Part shown: positions 1 through 6,577 of the stretch, piece after piece
Numbering within the stretch: position 1 is the first letter of the stretch
How the letters are laid out: every line of letters starts with the position of its first letter
Source: CBETVX01 sp965539935
GTDB taxonomy: Bacteria > Bacillota > Clostridia > Peptostreptococcales > Caminicellaceae
Length of the DNA stretch: 7,523 bases
Reading direction: 5' to 3'
Assembly (NCBI GenBank): GCA_965539935.1
Contig: CBETVX010000086.1
Location: 1 to 7,523, forward strand
The notes under the pieces: model-generated
Seen by the model: only the letters and a program-made list of their open reading frames with translations
What the model was told of the DNA's origin: nothing
Database searches by the model: none
Program-made: the position numbers and the translations under genes

Positions 1-52
1 TAACTATAATTTTTTGTGAAAAAGGTTTGAATTCCTAGACAATAAAATAAGG

Positions 53-66
53 AGGGTCTACACCCT
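53..66 (-). terminator. Weak terminator candidate after the mutase gene
   Basis: An inverted repeat AGGGT-CTAC-ACCCT (5-bp stem, 4-nt loop) lies 26 nt past the mutase stop. On the minus strand it is followed by CCTTATTTTATT, which is T-rich but interrupted. The short stem makes this tentative. The rest of 1-91 shows nothing I can identify. Confidence 0.35.
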
Positions 67-91
67 ACCTATAATTTTATCTAAATTAATT

Positions 92-1807
92 TTATTCTAC
101 TCTATTTAAAATATAATCCTTTAGTTTCTCTAATTTTTCCTCTGCTTCATTATCTGATTTGCCCACCACTGAGAAGTAGAACTTAATCTTTGGCTCTGTT
201 CCTGAAGGTCTTGCGGCAAACCAAGAATCATCTTCAAGGGTAAAGTGGAGTACATTTGACCTTGGAAGAACTATATCCGCTTCACGATTTTCTAATGAAT
301 ACATTGTCTTTCCTGTGTGATAGTCACTAAATATCTTAACTTTTTCCCCAGCTACTTCTGAAGGTGGATTCTGTCTTAAATCCTCCATTATCTTACCTAT
401 CTTTTCAAGGCCTTCCTTACCTTCTAGTTTCATTGATACTAATGTCTCTTTATAGTATCCGTATTTTGCATATATATTATTAAGGGCTTCTAGTAAATTC
501 ATGCCCTTGGATTTATAGTAGGCTGCCATCTCTGCAATAAGCATGGAGGAAATAACTGCGTCCTTATCCCTTACAAAGGTTCCTGCTAAATATCCATAGC
601 TTTCCTCATAACCAAATATGAAGTTCTTACTATTATTTTCTTCATATTCTTTAATTTTTTCTCCTATGAACTTAAATCCAGTAAGGGTATTTTCAACCTC
701 TAGTCCATAACTCTGAGCTATTTTAGCTCCTAGCTCCGATGTAACTATGGTCTTTATAACTACACTGTTTTCTGGAATCTCTTTCATAGATGATAATATG
801 TAATCTATAAGTAGGGCTCCAGTTTGATTTCCAGTAAGGACTTTGTATTTTCCATCCTTATCCTTAACTACAGCTCCAACCCTATCACAGTCGGGATCAG
901 TTCCTATGATAAACTCTGCTCCCTCCCTTTCTGCAAGGTCTATGGCTAGCTCAAAGGCATCATGTTCCTCAGGATTTGGAGACTTTACCGTTGAAAAATT
1001 ACTATCGGGTACTTCCTGCTCCGGTACAACTATTAGATTTTCAAAGCCAAGCTCTTTAAAAACTGCCTTTATTGGCATAGCTCCAGTACCATGTAGGGGA
1101 GTATATATGATCTTAAAGTCCTTCATCTCTTTTATAATATCTTTCCTTAGGGCAAGATCCTTTACCCTATCTATATAGGCCCTATCCACTTCTTCTCCGA
1201 TAATATTTACTAGTCCCTCTGCCTTGGCCCTATCTTCATCCATGTACTTAACTTCACTAAAGTCCTGTATAGCCCTTATATTCTCTACCACCCTATTGGC
1301 AAACCTAGGAACCATCTGTCCCCCATCTTCACCATATATTTTATATCCATTGTACTCAGGTGGATTATGGCTGGCCGTTATCACCACTCCTCCGGCAGCA
1401 CCTAAATATCTTACTGCAAAGGAAAGTTCTGGAGTAGTTCTAAGGGACTTAAATACATAGGCCTTTATTCCATTGCCAGCTAGTACTAGGGCCGTCTCCA
1501 TGGCAAACTCAGGGGATTTATGCCTAGAATCATAGGCTATAACTACGCCCCTTTCCTTAGCCCCTTTGACTTCACTTAATATATAGTTGGCAAATCCTTG
1601 GGTGGCCTTTCTTACATTGTATTTATTAATCCTATTGGTTCCAGCTCCTATTATCCCCCTCATCCCTGCTGTTCTAAACTCTAAATCCTTATAAAATCTA
1701 TCCTCTATCTCTCTTTCATTATCTTTGATACTTCTTAATTCTTCCTTTGTTTCCTCATCGAAATAAGGATTATTAATCCATTCATTGTATCTTTCCATGT
1801 AATTCAT
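92..1807 (-). CDS. pgcA: Phosphoglucomutase/phosphomannomutase (alpha-D-phosphohexomutase family)
   Basis: A complete 571-residue cytosolic enzyme of the alpha-D-phosphohexomutase superfamily, which interconverts hexose 1- and 6-phosphates through a phosphoserine and so feeds UDP-glucose and cell-envelope sugar synthesis. All four active-site loops are visible: the phosphoserine loop TASHNP with Ser146, the metal loop GTDPDCDR with Asp304, Asp306 and Asp308, the sugar-specificity loop GYEESYGY at 399-406, and the phosphate-binding loop RPSGTEPK at 533-540. The length and the N-terminus (EIEDRFYKDLEFRTAGMRG) fit the PgcA type of Firmicutes; I cannot tell glucose from mannose preference, so the symbol is by resemblance. 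The ATG at 1807 is chosen because AAAGGGG lies about 8 nt upstream. It starts 15 nt after the TPM gene stop, so the two are probably co-transcribed. Nothing looks damaged. Confidence 0.93.
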   Translation of the reverse strand: MNYMERYNEWINNPYFDEETKEELRSIKDNEREIEDRFYKDLEFRTAGMRGIIGAGTNRINKYNVRKATQGFANYILSEVKGAKERGVVIAYDSRHKSPEFAMETALVLAGNGIKAYVFKSLRTTPELSFAVRYLGAAGGVVITASHNPPEYNGYKIYGEDGGQMVPRFANRVVENIRAIQDFSEVKYMDEDRAKAEGLVNIIGEEVDRAYIDRVKDLALRKDIIKEMKDFKIIYTPLHGTGAMPIKAVFKELGFENLIVVPEQEVPDSNFSTVKSPNPEEHDAFELAIDLAEREGAEFIIGTDPDCDRVGAVVKDKDGKYKVLTGNQTGALLIDYILSSMKEIPENSVVIKTIVTSELGAKIAQSYGLEVENTLTGFKFIGEKIKEYEENNSKNFIFGYEESYGYLAGTFVRDKDAVISSMLIAEMAAYYKSKGMNLLEALNNIYAKYGYYKETLVSMKLEGKEGLEKIGKIMEDLRQNPPSEVAGEKVKIFSDYHTGKTMYSLENREADIVLPRSNVLHFTLEDDSWFAARPSGTEPKIKFYFSVVGKSDNEAEEKLEKLKDYILNRVE

Positions 1808-1822
1808 CTTGTTTTCCCCTTT

Positions 1823-2593
1823 CTAAAAACCTCTATCGGCACCTCCACCGCCGGAGCGACCTCCGCCACCGAAGCTTCCGCCACCTCCGCCGCCGCGGCC
1901 GAAGAACATCATTCTAAGAAGCATATGAAGGAAAAAGCCACCTAAAAATCTATTGTCAGCCCAAAGCAGAAGCATGACAATTAGTACTAAAAATATCTTA
2001 TTAATTTCAAAAATGCCTGTGGGTTGTGGCGAATCAACATCATAGTCTATATTTACTCCTTCAAAGCTTTTAAAAATTACATCGTCATCATATCCATACT
2101 CTTCATTGACCTCCTTGGCTATCTGATAAAAGGCCTTAAGTAGTCCTTCAGAGTAGTTGCCTTCGGATAAATCCGGCAGTACTGAATCCAGTATTTCTCC
2201 TGCTTTCCCATCGGTTATTGCACCTTCTAATCCATAGCCCGTTTCTATACGTACCTTTCTCTCCTCTAAGCTAAGTAATAAAAGTACGCCATTGTCATAT
2301 TGGCTATTTCCAATCTCCCACTTTTCAAACAAACTTACTCCATAACTTACCACATCAAGGCCCTGTAGATTAGTAACTGTTGCTACTACTATTTGGGGTT
2401 TTTCTTCAGTTTGTTCATAGCTAAGATTAGTTGCGACTATAATATTTTCTACATCCTCGGATAAAAGTCCTGCATAATCTGCAACATAAAATTCCCGTGT
2501 AGCCTTTGGAAGCTCAACCTCAGCATAGGATACAAAGGATAATAATAATATACATATTACAAAAAATGAAATTAATGCCTTCTTTTTTTTCAT
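1823..2593 (-). CDS. TPM-domain membrane protein with Gly-rich C-terminal tail
   Basis: A 256-residue secreted or membrane-anchored protein of the TPM family (TLP18.3/Psb32/MOLO-1, the YgcG-like group). It opens with a lysine-rich start and a hydrophobic signal segment at about 6-22, with likely cleavage after VSYA at 24. The TPM domain spans about 34-160 and contains the typical DNGVLLLLSLEERKVRI stretch and the TGYGLEG motif. A hydrophobic segment follows at about 198-211, a second at 216-231, and then a tail (233-256) made mostly of Gly with Ser and Arg, as in many YgcG homologues. The biochemical role is uncertain: plant TPM proteins have been linked to phosphatase activity and photosystem repair. 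It sits just downstream of lemA, a very common bacterial pairing that suggests a joint envelope function. The SD is AGAGAGGTG upstream of the ATG. Confidence 0.9.
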   Translation of the reverse strand: MKKKKALISFFVICILLLSFVSYAEVELPKATREFYVADYAGLLSEDVENIIVATNLSYEQTEEKPQIVVATVTNLQGLDVVSYGVSLFEKWEIGNSQYDNGVLLLLSLEERKVRIETGYGLEGAITDGKAGEILDSVLPDLSEGNYSEGLLKAFYQIAKEVNEEYGYDDDVIFKSFEGVNIDYDVDSPQPTGIFEINKIFLVLIVMLLLWADNRFLGGFFLHMLLRMMFFGRGGGGGGSFGGGGRSGGGGADRGF

Positions 2594-2619
2594 ATAAACA
2601 CCTCTCTTGGCTTAATACA

Positions 2620-2673
2620 ATGGCTAATGGTTTATGGCTAAGTTTTTTTAATCTGCCATTAACCATCAGCCAT
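2620..2673. repeat. Inverted heptad repeat forming a hairpin between lemA and the TPM gene
   Basis: Left arm 2620-2638 (ATGGCTAATGGTTTATGGC) and right arm 2655-2673 (GCCATTAACCATCAGCCAT) are reverse complements at 17 of 19 positions, with a 16-nt loop (2639-2654) containing a run of seven T. Each arm is built from 7-nt units: TGGCTAA, TGGTTTA, TGGCTAA on the left and CTGCCAT, TAACCAT, CAGCCAT on the right. These are the same unit as the array at 3401-3470. In the lemA-TPM transcript it would form a long stem-loop that could stabilise, attenuate or partly terminate the message. Confidence 0.75.
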
Positions 2674-2689
2674 TAGTTACAAGCCAAAT

Positions 2690-3259
2690 TTAATTTCCCA
2701 AGTCCACCTGTGGAGCTACCTCTGCTCCTTCTACAGCTTCAAAATATGGTTTTTCTTCAAATCCAAAGGCTGAAGCAAATAAGTTTTTGGGGAATTTCTT
2801 TATAGTGCTATTATAGTCCCTTACAGCGGCATTATATCTATCTCTTTCTACTGATATCCTATTTTCTGTACCTGCAAGCTCATCCATTAGGGTATTTACA
2901 CTTTCTACTGACCTTAGCTCAGGATAATTTTCCATAACCACAAGTAATCTTCCTAAGGCTCCTTCAAGCTCATTGGAAGCCTCTACACTATCTTCAACAC
3001 TAGCTGCCCCTGCCATTTTAGCCCTGGCATCGGCTATGCTTTGGAATACTTCCTCTTCCTGGTCCATAATTCCCTTAACTGAACTTACTAGATTCGGTAT
3101 CAAATCGTATCTTCTTTGTAGCTTACTCTCTACAACTGCCCACTGGGCATCAACATTTTCTTCTAATGTTACTAGGCTATTATATATGCCCATAAATGTA
3201 AATCCAAATACTGCTAAAATACCAACTATAACTAAAATAGTAATGGCTGTTTTGTTCAT
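2690..3259 (-). CDS. lemA: LemA family membrane protein
   Basis: A 189-residue LemA-family protein of normal length. A single hydrophobic segment at about 5-27 anchors it, and the rest is helical and predicted extracytoplasmic. Family signatures seen are the start of the domain at YNSLVTLEENVDAQW (26-40), SKLQRRYDLIPNLV (45-58), NYPELRS (111-117), ENRISVERDRYNAAVRDYN (132-150) and FPKNLFASAFGF (156-167). The molecular function of LemA is not established; the family was named after a Listeria antigen, and its genes often sit beside TPM-domain genes, as here. The start is supported by a very good SD, GGGAGGT, about 8 nt before the ATG. A weak promoter candidate lies 40 nt upstream of the start, and the gene is bordered on both sides by the same heptad repeat. 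Confidence 0.93.
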   Translation of the reverse strand: MNKTAITILVIVGILAVFGFTFMGIYNSLVTLEENVDAQWAVVESKLQRRYDLIPNLVSSVKGIMDQEEEVFQSIADARAKMAGAASVEDSVEASNELEGALGRLLVVMENYPELRSVESVNTLMDELAGTENRISVERDRYNAAVRDYNSTIKKFPKNLFASAFGFEEKPYFEAVEGAEVAPQVDLGN

Positions 3260-3267
3260 TATTAATT

Positions 3268-3276
3268 ACCTCCCTT
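3268..3276 (-). promoter_or_regulatory. Strong ribosome binding site of lemA
   Basis: The minus strand reads AAGGGAGGT, with 8 nt between it and the lemA ATG. It is the best SD match in the window and fixes the start. Confidence 0.75.
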
Positions 3277-3298
3277 AAGTCTCTATTCTTAGTCTTTT

Positions 3299-3327
3299 AA
3301 TTTATACCCATAATTATTTAATATCAA
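3299..3327 (-). promoter_or_regulatory. Weak sigma-A-like promoter candidate for lemA
   Basis: On the minus strand, TTGATA (3322-3327) is followed after 17 nt by TAAATT (3299-3304); an overlapping TATAAA at 3301-3306 would give a 15-nt spacer. Transcription would start near 3292, with a short leader holding the lemA SD. In DNA this AT-rich such matches arise easily by chance. Confidence 0.3.
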
Positions 3328-3400
3328 GCTACTTCATTTATACTCTATTACATTTTAATATTGTGATAAAGAAAAAAGAGTCTCACAACATTTCTTCTCT

Positions 3401-3470
3401 CTTAGCCATAAGCCATTAGCCATCATCCATTAGCTATCAGCCATAAGCTATTAGCCACTAGCTACCCATC
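3401..3470. repeat. Degenerate heptanucleotide tandem repeat (ATTAGCC)n
   Basis: The plus strand can be read as ten consecutive 7-nt units: CTTAGCC, ATAAGCC, ATTAGCC, ATCATCC, ATTAGCT, ATCAGCC, ATAAGCT, ATTAGCC, ACTAGCT, ACCCATC, then a partial ATCC. The period is strict while the units drift. There are no spacers, so it is not a CRISPR array. It lies between the patatin gene and lemA, upstream of the lemA promoter candidate. The remainder of 3260-3534 is AT-rich, with only a 6-bp inverted repeat (TTGTGA at 3361-3366, TCACAA at 3383-3388). Confidence 0.85.
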
Positions 3471-3534
3471 ATCCAAATTTTTAAAAAGCAATAATCATAA
3501 AATAAATTAATCTTTAATCTCTTATATCTATATT

Positions 3535-4731
3535 TTAACTAAATAAAACATCTATTATCTCATCTAATATGTCGTCTCTTACTGTCTTAAGTACTAAATC
3601 GCTTTGCTTTAATAGATTGGGTATCCTATTGGATATACGGTTTTTTGAAGGATGGAAATTTGATAAAACCCCATCTGTCAAATCATCATAACTATATATC
3701 TTAAATCTTTCTAATCCCAGTCTTTCAGCGGCCCTTTCAAATATGGCTAAAACAATTTCTTCATAGCTATCTGATTCATCTACATCTAACAGTTCACTTA
3801 ATCTAGGTATTATGTGTTCAAATAACATTCTTCTTGGAGGAATATCTTCTATACCTAATATCTTCCCTATATCTAGTATCTTTTCTTTATCTAATTTCAA
3901 GAAAAAATCCATGGCATAATCGTCATCATTTTTTGCTTCTATATAATACCTTTCTCCCTTAAGGTTTTTAAATACCTTCATGGTATCATAGTATCCAAGC
4001 TCTAGATTATATCTGGCCCTTTCCCTACTAAAATCAAGGGCCATTCCTAGATTTTCCGATGGATTTATATAGGTAATATTAAGTCCATCCTCCTTTATCT
4101 TTCTTCTCCTACCTAGGGCATGTAGCCTAACTACTATAAGGTCCCTATATCCCTTTGATAAAAGTAATCTTATTGGAAGATTGTCATAAAACCCTCCATC
4201 TAGATATAGCTTTCCATCTACTCTTTCAAGCTTAAATACTGGTAGGTTAGCACTGGCCAAAAGATAATTTACTAAAAGCCCATGGGGAATATCTTCTTTA
4301 AAAAGCTCCATAGGCTTCCTATCACTAAGGGATATGGTTACTATTCCAAAGTCCCTGGTGGATTTTCTTATGGCATCCTCATCAATATATTCAGCAAGTA
4401 AATTTTTCAGTGGTGTTATATCTATACCTCTACCACCTAGTATGCCCTTTAGATGTTTCATTATATATTGAATATTATCGGGAGTAATATCAAGCTTAAC
4501 TAGCTTTTGCATTAATTTATCCTCTACATTCATTACCTTTGAGGGAGAAATGTTATACCAGAGTTCATGGCTCTTTTCAAAAGCATCTTGGACTATTCCC
4601 GCACCATTTAATGCCCCTACGGAAGTTCCTGAGATTCCCTTTATCTCTATACCTAGTTCCCTCATGGCCTTCCAAGCTCCCACTTGAAAAGCTCCTCTAG
4701 CTCCTCCACCTTCTAATACTAGACCATACAT
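3535..4731 (-). CDS. Patatin-like phospholipase (RssA-type)
   Basis: A 398-residue patatin-family lipid acyl hydrolase, predicted cytosolic or peripherally membrane-bound. The N-terminus begins straight at the first strand and oxyanion loop (LEGGGARGAF, residues 6-15). The nucleophile elbow GTSVG places Ser37, and LDGGFYDNLP places the dyad Asp178, so the catalytic pair is complete. Residues from about 215 to the end form a mostly helical, charged C-terminal extension beyond the catalytic core; I recognise no named domain in it. The ATG at 4731 is preferred because AAGGGG lies 8 nt upstream; a GTG at 4740 in the same frame would overlap that SD. It follows the HepT of module C by 57 nt without a terminator, so co-transcription is possible. 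The substrate is unknown. Nothing shows that it is an anti-phage effector rather than a housekeeping lipase. Confidence 0.9.
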   Translation of the reverse strand: MYGLVLEGGGARGAFQVGAWKAMRELGIEIKGISGTSVGALNGAGIVQDAFEKSHELWYNISPSKVMNVEDKLMQKLVKLDITPDNIQYIMKHLKGILGGRGIDITPLKNLLAEYIDEDAIRKSTRDFGIVTISLSDRKPMELFKEDIPHGLLVNYLLASANLPVFKLERVDGKLYLDGGFYDNLPIRLLLSKGYRDLIVVRLHALGRRRKIKEDGLNITYINPSENLGMALDFSRERARYNLELGYYDTMKVFKNLKGERYYIEAKNDDDYAMDFFLKLDKEKILDIGKILGIEDIPPRRMLFEHIIPRLSELLDVDESDSYEEIVLAIFERAAERLGLERFKIYSYDDLTDGVLSNFHPSKNRISNRIPNLLKQSDLVLKTVRDDILDEIIDVLFS

Positions 4732-4788
4732 TAATGTCACCCCTTGAAGTTATTACTCATATCTACGGTATGTACCCAGTGTTTAAAC

Positions 4789-5187
4789 TTACTTAATAAT
4801 AGAAATAAATTCTTCAAAATCCCTTAAATGATTTTCTATTACTTTCTGCAATATATCTAGATTTAGTTTTTGATAATTATGTACGGCTATGTTTCTAAAA
4901 CCAACCATTTTCTTTAACTTTTTCAGCATATTATCATCAATAATATCATTACTATTCAATACTTCAAAGGCATCCCTACTATTTTGGGGTATTCCAAGCT
5001 TTTTATCAGATACTATATACATTGCAATATCAATAGTTGCTTCAACTGCCCTTTGAATATTAAGAACTATTGAATCTTGTTTTGTATAATCCTTTAAGTT
5101 AGCAGGATTATCCTCATAAACTTCTCTAATACGTTTTAGACATCTTTCAATGATGCTAATTTTATTTAGTATAACGTCTTTAACCAT
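4789..5187 (-). CDS. hepT: HepT-like HEPN ribonuclease toxin (module C)
   Basis: A 132-residue all-helical protein of the HepT (DUF86) HEPN family. The active-site motif RX4HXY is intact as RNIAVHNY, with Arg98, His103 and Tyr105. In characterised type VII systems HepT cleaves RNA, and its cognate MntA silences it by adding AMP to the tyrosine of this motif. The frame is also open up to 5214, but the ATG at 5187 is preferred: it gives MVKDVILNKI, matches the MVKLEVI start of the module A homologue, has GGGA 6 nt upstream, and produces an 8-nt overlap (ATGGTTAA) with the upstream MNT gene, exactly as in module A. The conserved KLGIPQNSRDAFEVL segment (63-77) is typical of the family. Toxicity and RNA target cannot be read from sequence. 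Confidence 0.88.
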   Translation of the reverse strand: MVKDVILNKISIIERCLKRIREVYEDNPANLKDYTKQDSIVLNIQRAVEATIDIAMYIVSDKKLGIPQNSRDAFEVLNSNDIIDDNMLKKLKKMVGFRNIAVHNYQKLNLDILQKVIENHLRDFEEFISIIK

Positions 5188-5587
5188 ATACTTTCCCATC
5201 CCTTTCAATTGCATCTAAAACAATCTTTCTTTCTTCATTTAATTTAGCATAGTCTTTAAATGTACTTATGTTATAGTTAGCCATAAGTATTTCATCATTG
5301 CAATATAAGACCTCTCTTGTTCCAACAATTTGGGCTGCAAATACTGTGCTAATATCCTTTAAGTGAACAATCTGCACATCTCTTTTTACTTCAAAGGAAA
5401 GATCACTAGCTGCTATAAAAAGGTCATAGGGTTTTATAATTTCATCTGTATATATTGCTAAATCTATATCGCTATCTTCCCTACCTTCTCCCTTTGCAAA
5501 GGAACCAAAGAGATAAATAAATTTGGGTTCAAATTCCTTCCTTAGAAAATTTACAATTTTCTTTTTATTTTCTTCAGATAAATACAT
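5180..5587 (-). CDS. mntA: MntA-like minimal nucleotidyltransferase antitoxin (module C)
   Basis: A 135-residue minimal nucleotidyltransferase of the DNA polymerase beta superfamily. The signature GSX10DXD is present, with Gly28-Ser29 and metal-binding Asp40 and Asp42. In type VII toxin-antitoxin systems such enzymes use ATP to AMPylate the HepT toxin. The strand that usually carries a third carboxylate reads RDVQIVHL (69-76), so Gln72 sits where many relatives have Asp; activity may be altered. The C-terminal part (from about 100) is an extra helical segment, ISTFKDYAKLNEERK, common in MntA partners of HepT. Its stop overlaps the HepT start by 8 nt, which implies translational coupling. A GGTGA SD lies 4 nt before the ATG. 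It follows module B after 65 nt with no terminator. Confidence 0.87.
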   Translation of the reverse strand: MYLSEENKKKIVNFLRKEFEPKFIYLFGSFAKGEGREDSDIDLAIYTDEIIKPYDLFIAASDLSFEVKRDVQIVHLKDISTVFAAQIVGTREVLYCNDEILMANYNISTFKDYAKLNEERKIVLDAIERDGKVYG

Positions 5588-5652
5588 AAAATCACCATAT
5601 CTATTATTTGTTTTTCCTCTCTTATCATTCTAAATATCCCATAACATTGAGC

Positions 5653-5985
5653 TTAAAAAAGTATTTTTGTTTTTAATTGCCCTTTTAGAAAAATAACTTT
5701 CCCAACTCTATCAATATGTTCTTTTAATTCTTTATGTTTAAGATGTGAATAATCTACAATATCAAAAAAATATGGTAATGGTCCCTTTTCTTCTAAAATA
5801 GCATGTAGCCCAACTACGGTATCAAAGGTAACATTTTCACCATAGATAGCTATATCTACATCTGATCCAGGCTTGTAATTACCCTTGGCTCTTGAACCAA
5901 AAATTACAGCCTTATCTATTTCAGGAAATTTTTCAATAGTTTTTATTATATAATCTATATCCGACTCCCTTAAACCAAATTTCAT
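5653..5985 (-). CDS. HI0073-type minimal nucleotidyltransferase (module B)
   Basis: A 110-residue nucleotidyltransferase of the family of Haemophilus HI0073. The motif GSX10DXD is complete (Gly30-Ser31, Asp42, Asp44), and the third strand FFDIVDY (73-79) supplies Asp75, so all three carboxylates appear present. The last ten residues (KGQLKTKILF) extend past the usual end near GKVIF and look like a poorly conserved tail. The start ATG overlaps the stop of the upstream HI0074-type gene as ATGA, with GGAG 8 nt before it. HI0073 and HI0074 proteins form a complex, and the pair is treated as a HEPN/MNT-like two-component module; whether it acts as a toxin-antitoxin here is inference. The gene order (partner first) is opposite to modules A and C. 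Confidence 0.9.
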   Translation of the reverse strand: MKFGLRESDIDYIIKTIEKFPEIDKAVIFGSRAKGNYKPGSDVDIAIYGENVTFDTVVGLHAILEEKGPLPYFFDIVDYSHLKHKELKEHIDRVGKVIFLKGQLKTKILF

Positions 5986-6377
5986 GATAGTTTCTCCAGC
6001 TCCCTTCGAAGCTTCATTATTATGTCATAATATTTATTTTTTATTAGCTCTTCTGCTTCCTTTGCTCTTTGTTCATCATATGTGTGTGCCATAAGATTTC
6101 TTTTTTCTAATGCATCTATCCATGTATGTCCATCTTTTATAAGCTCTATTTGAAATGCTGTCTGTATCGTCTTTCTAGGACTTTTTACATCAAATCCTTC
6201 TTGTTGTAAATAATCTTTCATTGTTTTCCAAGCTAACTCAAAGGTATATTCAAAGCATTGTATTAGACCCTGAACTTCAAATTTATTTAGTTCTTTTTTT
6301 TCAATGAATTCAGTTAGCTGATCCGTAGCCTTTATATAGTTTGAAAATCTTTGTTTCCATCTAATATCAAGGTTCAT
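5982..6377 (-). CDS. HI0074-family nucleotidyltransferase partner protein (module B)
   Basis: A 131-residue four-helix protein of the nucleotidyltransferase substrate-binding family typified by Haemophilus HI0074. The hallmark helix FEYTFELAWKTMKDYL lies at 42-57, followed by SPRKTIQTAF (66-75) and the HEPN-like motif RNLMAHTY, which fits RX4HXY with Arg93, His98 and Tyr100. The last helix is rich in Lys and Glu (EAEELIKNKYYDIIMKLRRELEKL). The family folds like HepT and binds its MNT partner, here the overlapping downstream gene. With the HEPN triad present it could be an RNase toxin, but for this family that is less established than for HepT. The ATG at 6377 has AAGGTG 8 nt upstream, which supports the start. 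A 200-nt gap separates it from module A. Confidence 0.9.
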   Translation of the reverse strand: MNLDIRWKQRFSNYIKATDQLTEFIEKKELNKFEVQGLIQCFEYTFELAWKTMKDYLQQEGFDVKSPRKTIQTAFQIELIKDGHTWIDALEKRNLMAHTYDEQRAKEAEELIKNKYYDIIMKLRRELEKLS

Positions 6378-6415
6378 ATTTCACACCTTCCTTGCCAAAG
6401 GAATTTAAAAAATAA

Positions 6416-6535
6416 TTAATTCCAATAGCTTAGTTTTAGAAACATATTTATTATCTTCACTTGCTCTTTAAGTTCTTCCTTTTTAGAGTCAAATAAATTT
6501 TTTCTATTAATCACTTCATTAATTATTTTTACCAA
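6416..6535 (-). other. Possible 39-codon ORF or gene remnant between modules A and B
   Basis: Directly after the HepT stop of module A, the same frame stays open for 53 codons (6577-6419). The second half, from a TTG at 6535, reads like real coding: amphipathic and rich in Lys, Glu and Ile, with NRKNLFDSKKEELKEQVKII in its centre. There is no ATG before a late Met and no clear SD, so it is either a chance open frame or the end of a decayed gene. I do not recognise the sequence. The rest of the gap (6378-6577) shows only a 6-bp inverted repeat (GGAATT/AATTCC, 6400-6423). Confidence 0.2.
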
Positions 6536-6577
6536 ATAACACCAATATACAAAAGTAAAATATGTATGCCTCCATAT

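Noticed and set aside
843..1460. Plus-strand open frames inside the mutase gene
   Set aside because: They lie antisense to a well-conserved enzyme, have low-complexity Ser/Leu-rich translations and no SD. The same holds for 2973-3278 opposite lemA.
3401..3470. CRISPR array
   Set aside because: The units are 7 nt with no spacers, and no cas genes are present.
5188..5214. A longer start for the module C HepT at 5214
   Set aside because: It lacks an SD at the right distance, and the start at 5187 reproduces both the Met-Val-Lys N-terminus and the 8-nt overlap of module A.
3535..5587. A CBASS-like defence operon (nucleotidyltransferase plus patatin effector)
   Set aside because: The nucleotidyltransferases are 110-136 residue MNTs paired with HEPN proteins, not CD-NTases of 300 or more residues, and there is no Cap2/Cap3 or other CBASS gene. 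The patatin looks like the general RssA type.
5653..5985. Aminoglycoside nucleotidyltransferase (resistance gene)
   Set aside because: It shares the GS..DXD fold motif, but at 110 residues it lacks the extra domain of such enzymes and overlaps an HI0074 partner gene.
6400..6423. Terminator between modules A and B
   Set aside because: The GGAATT/AATTCC stem is only 6 bp and is not followed by a T-run on the minus strand.
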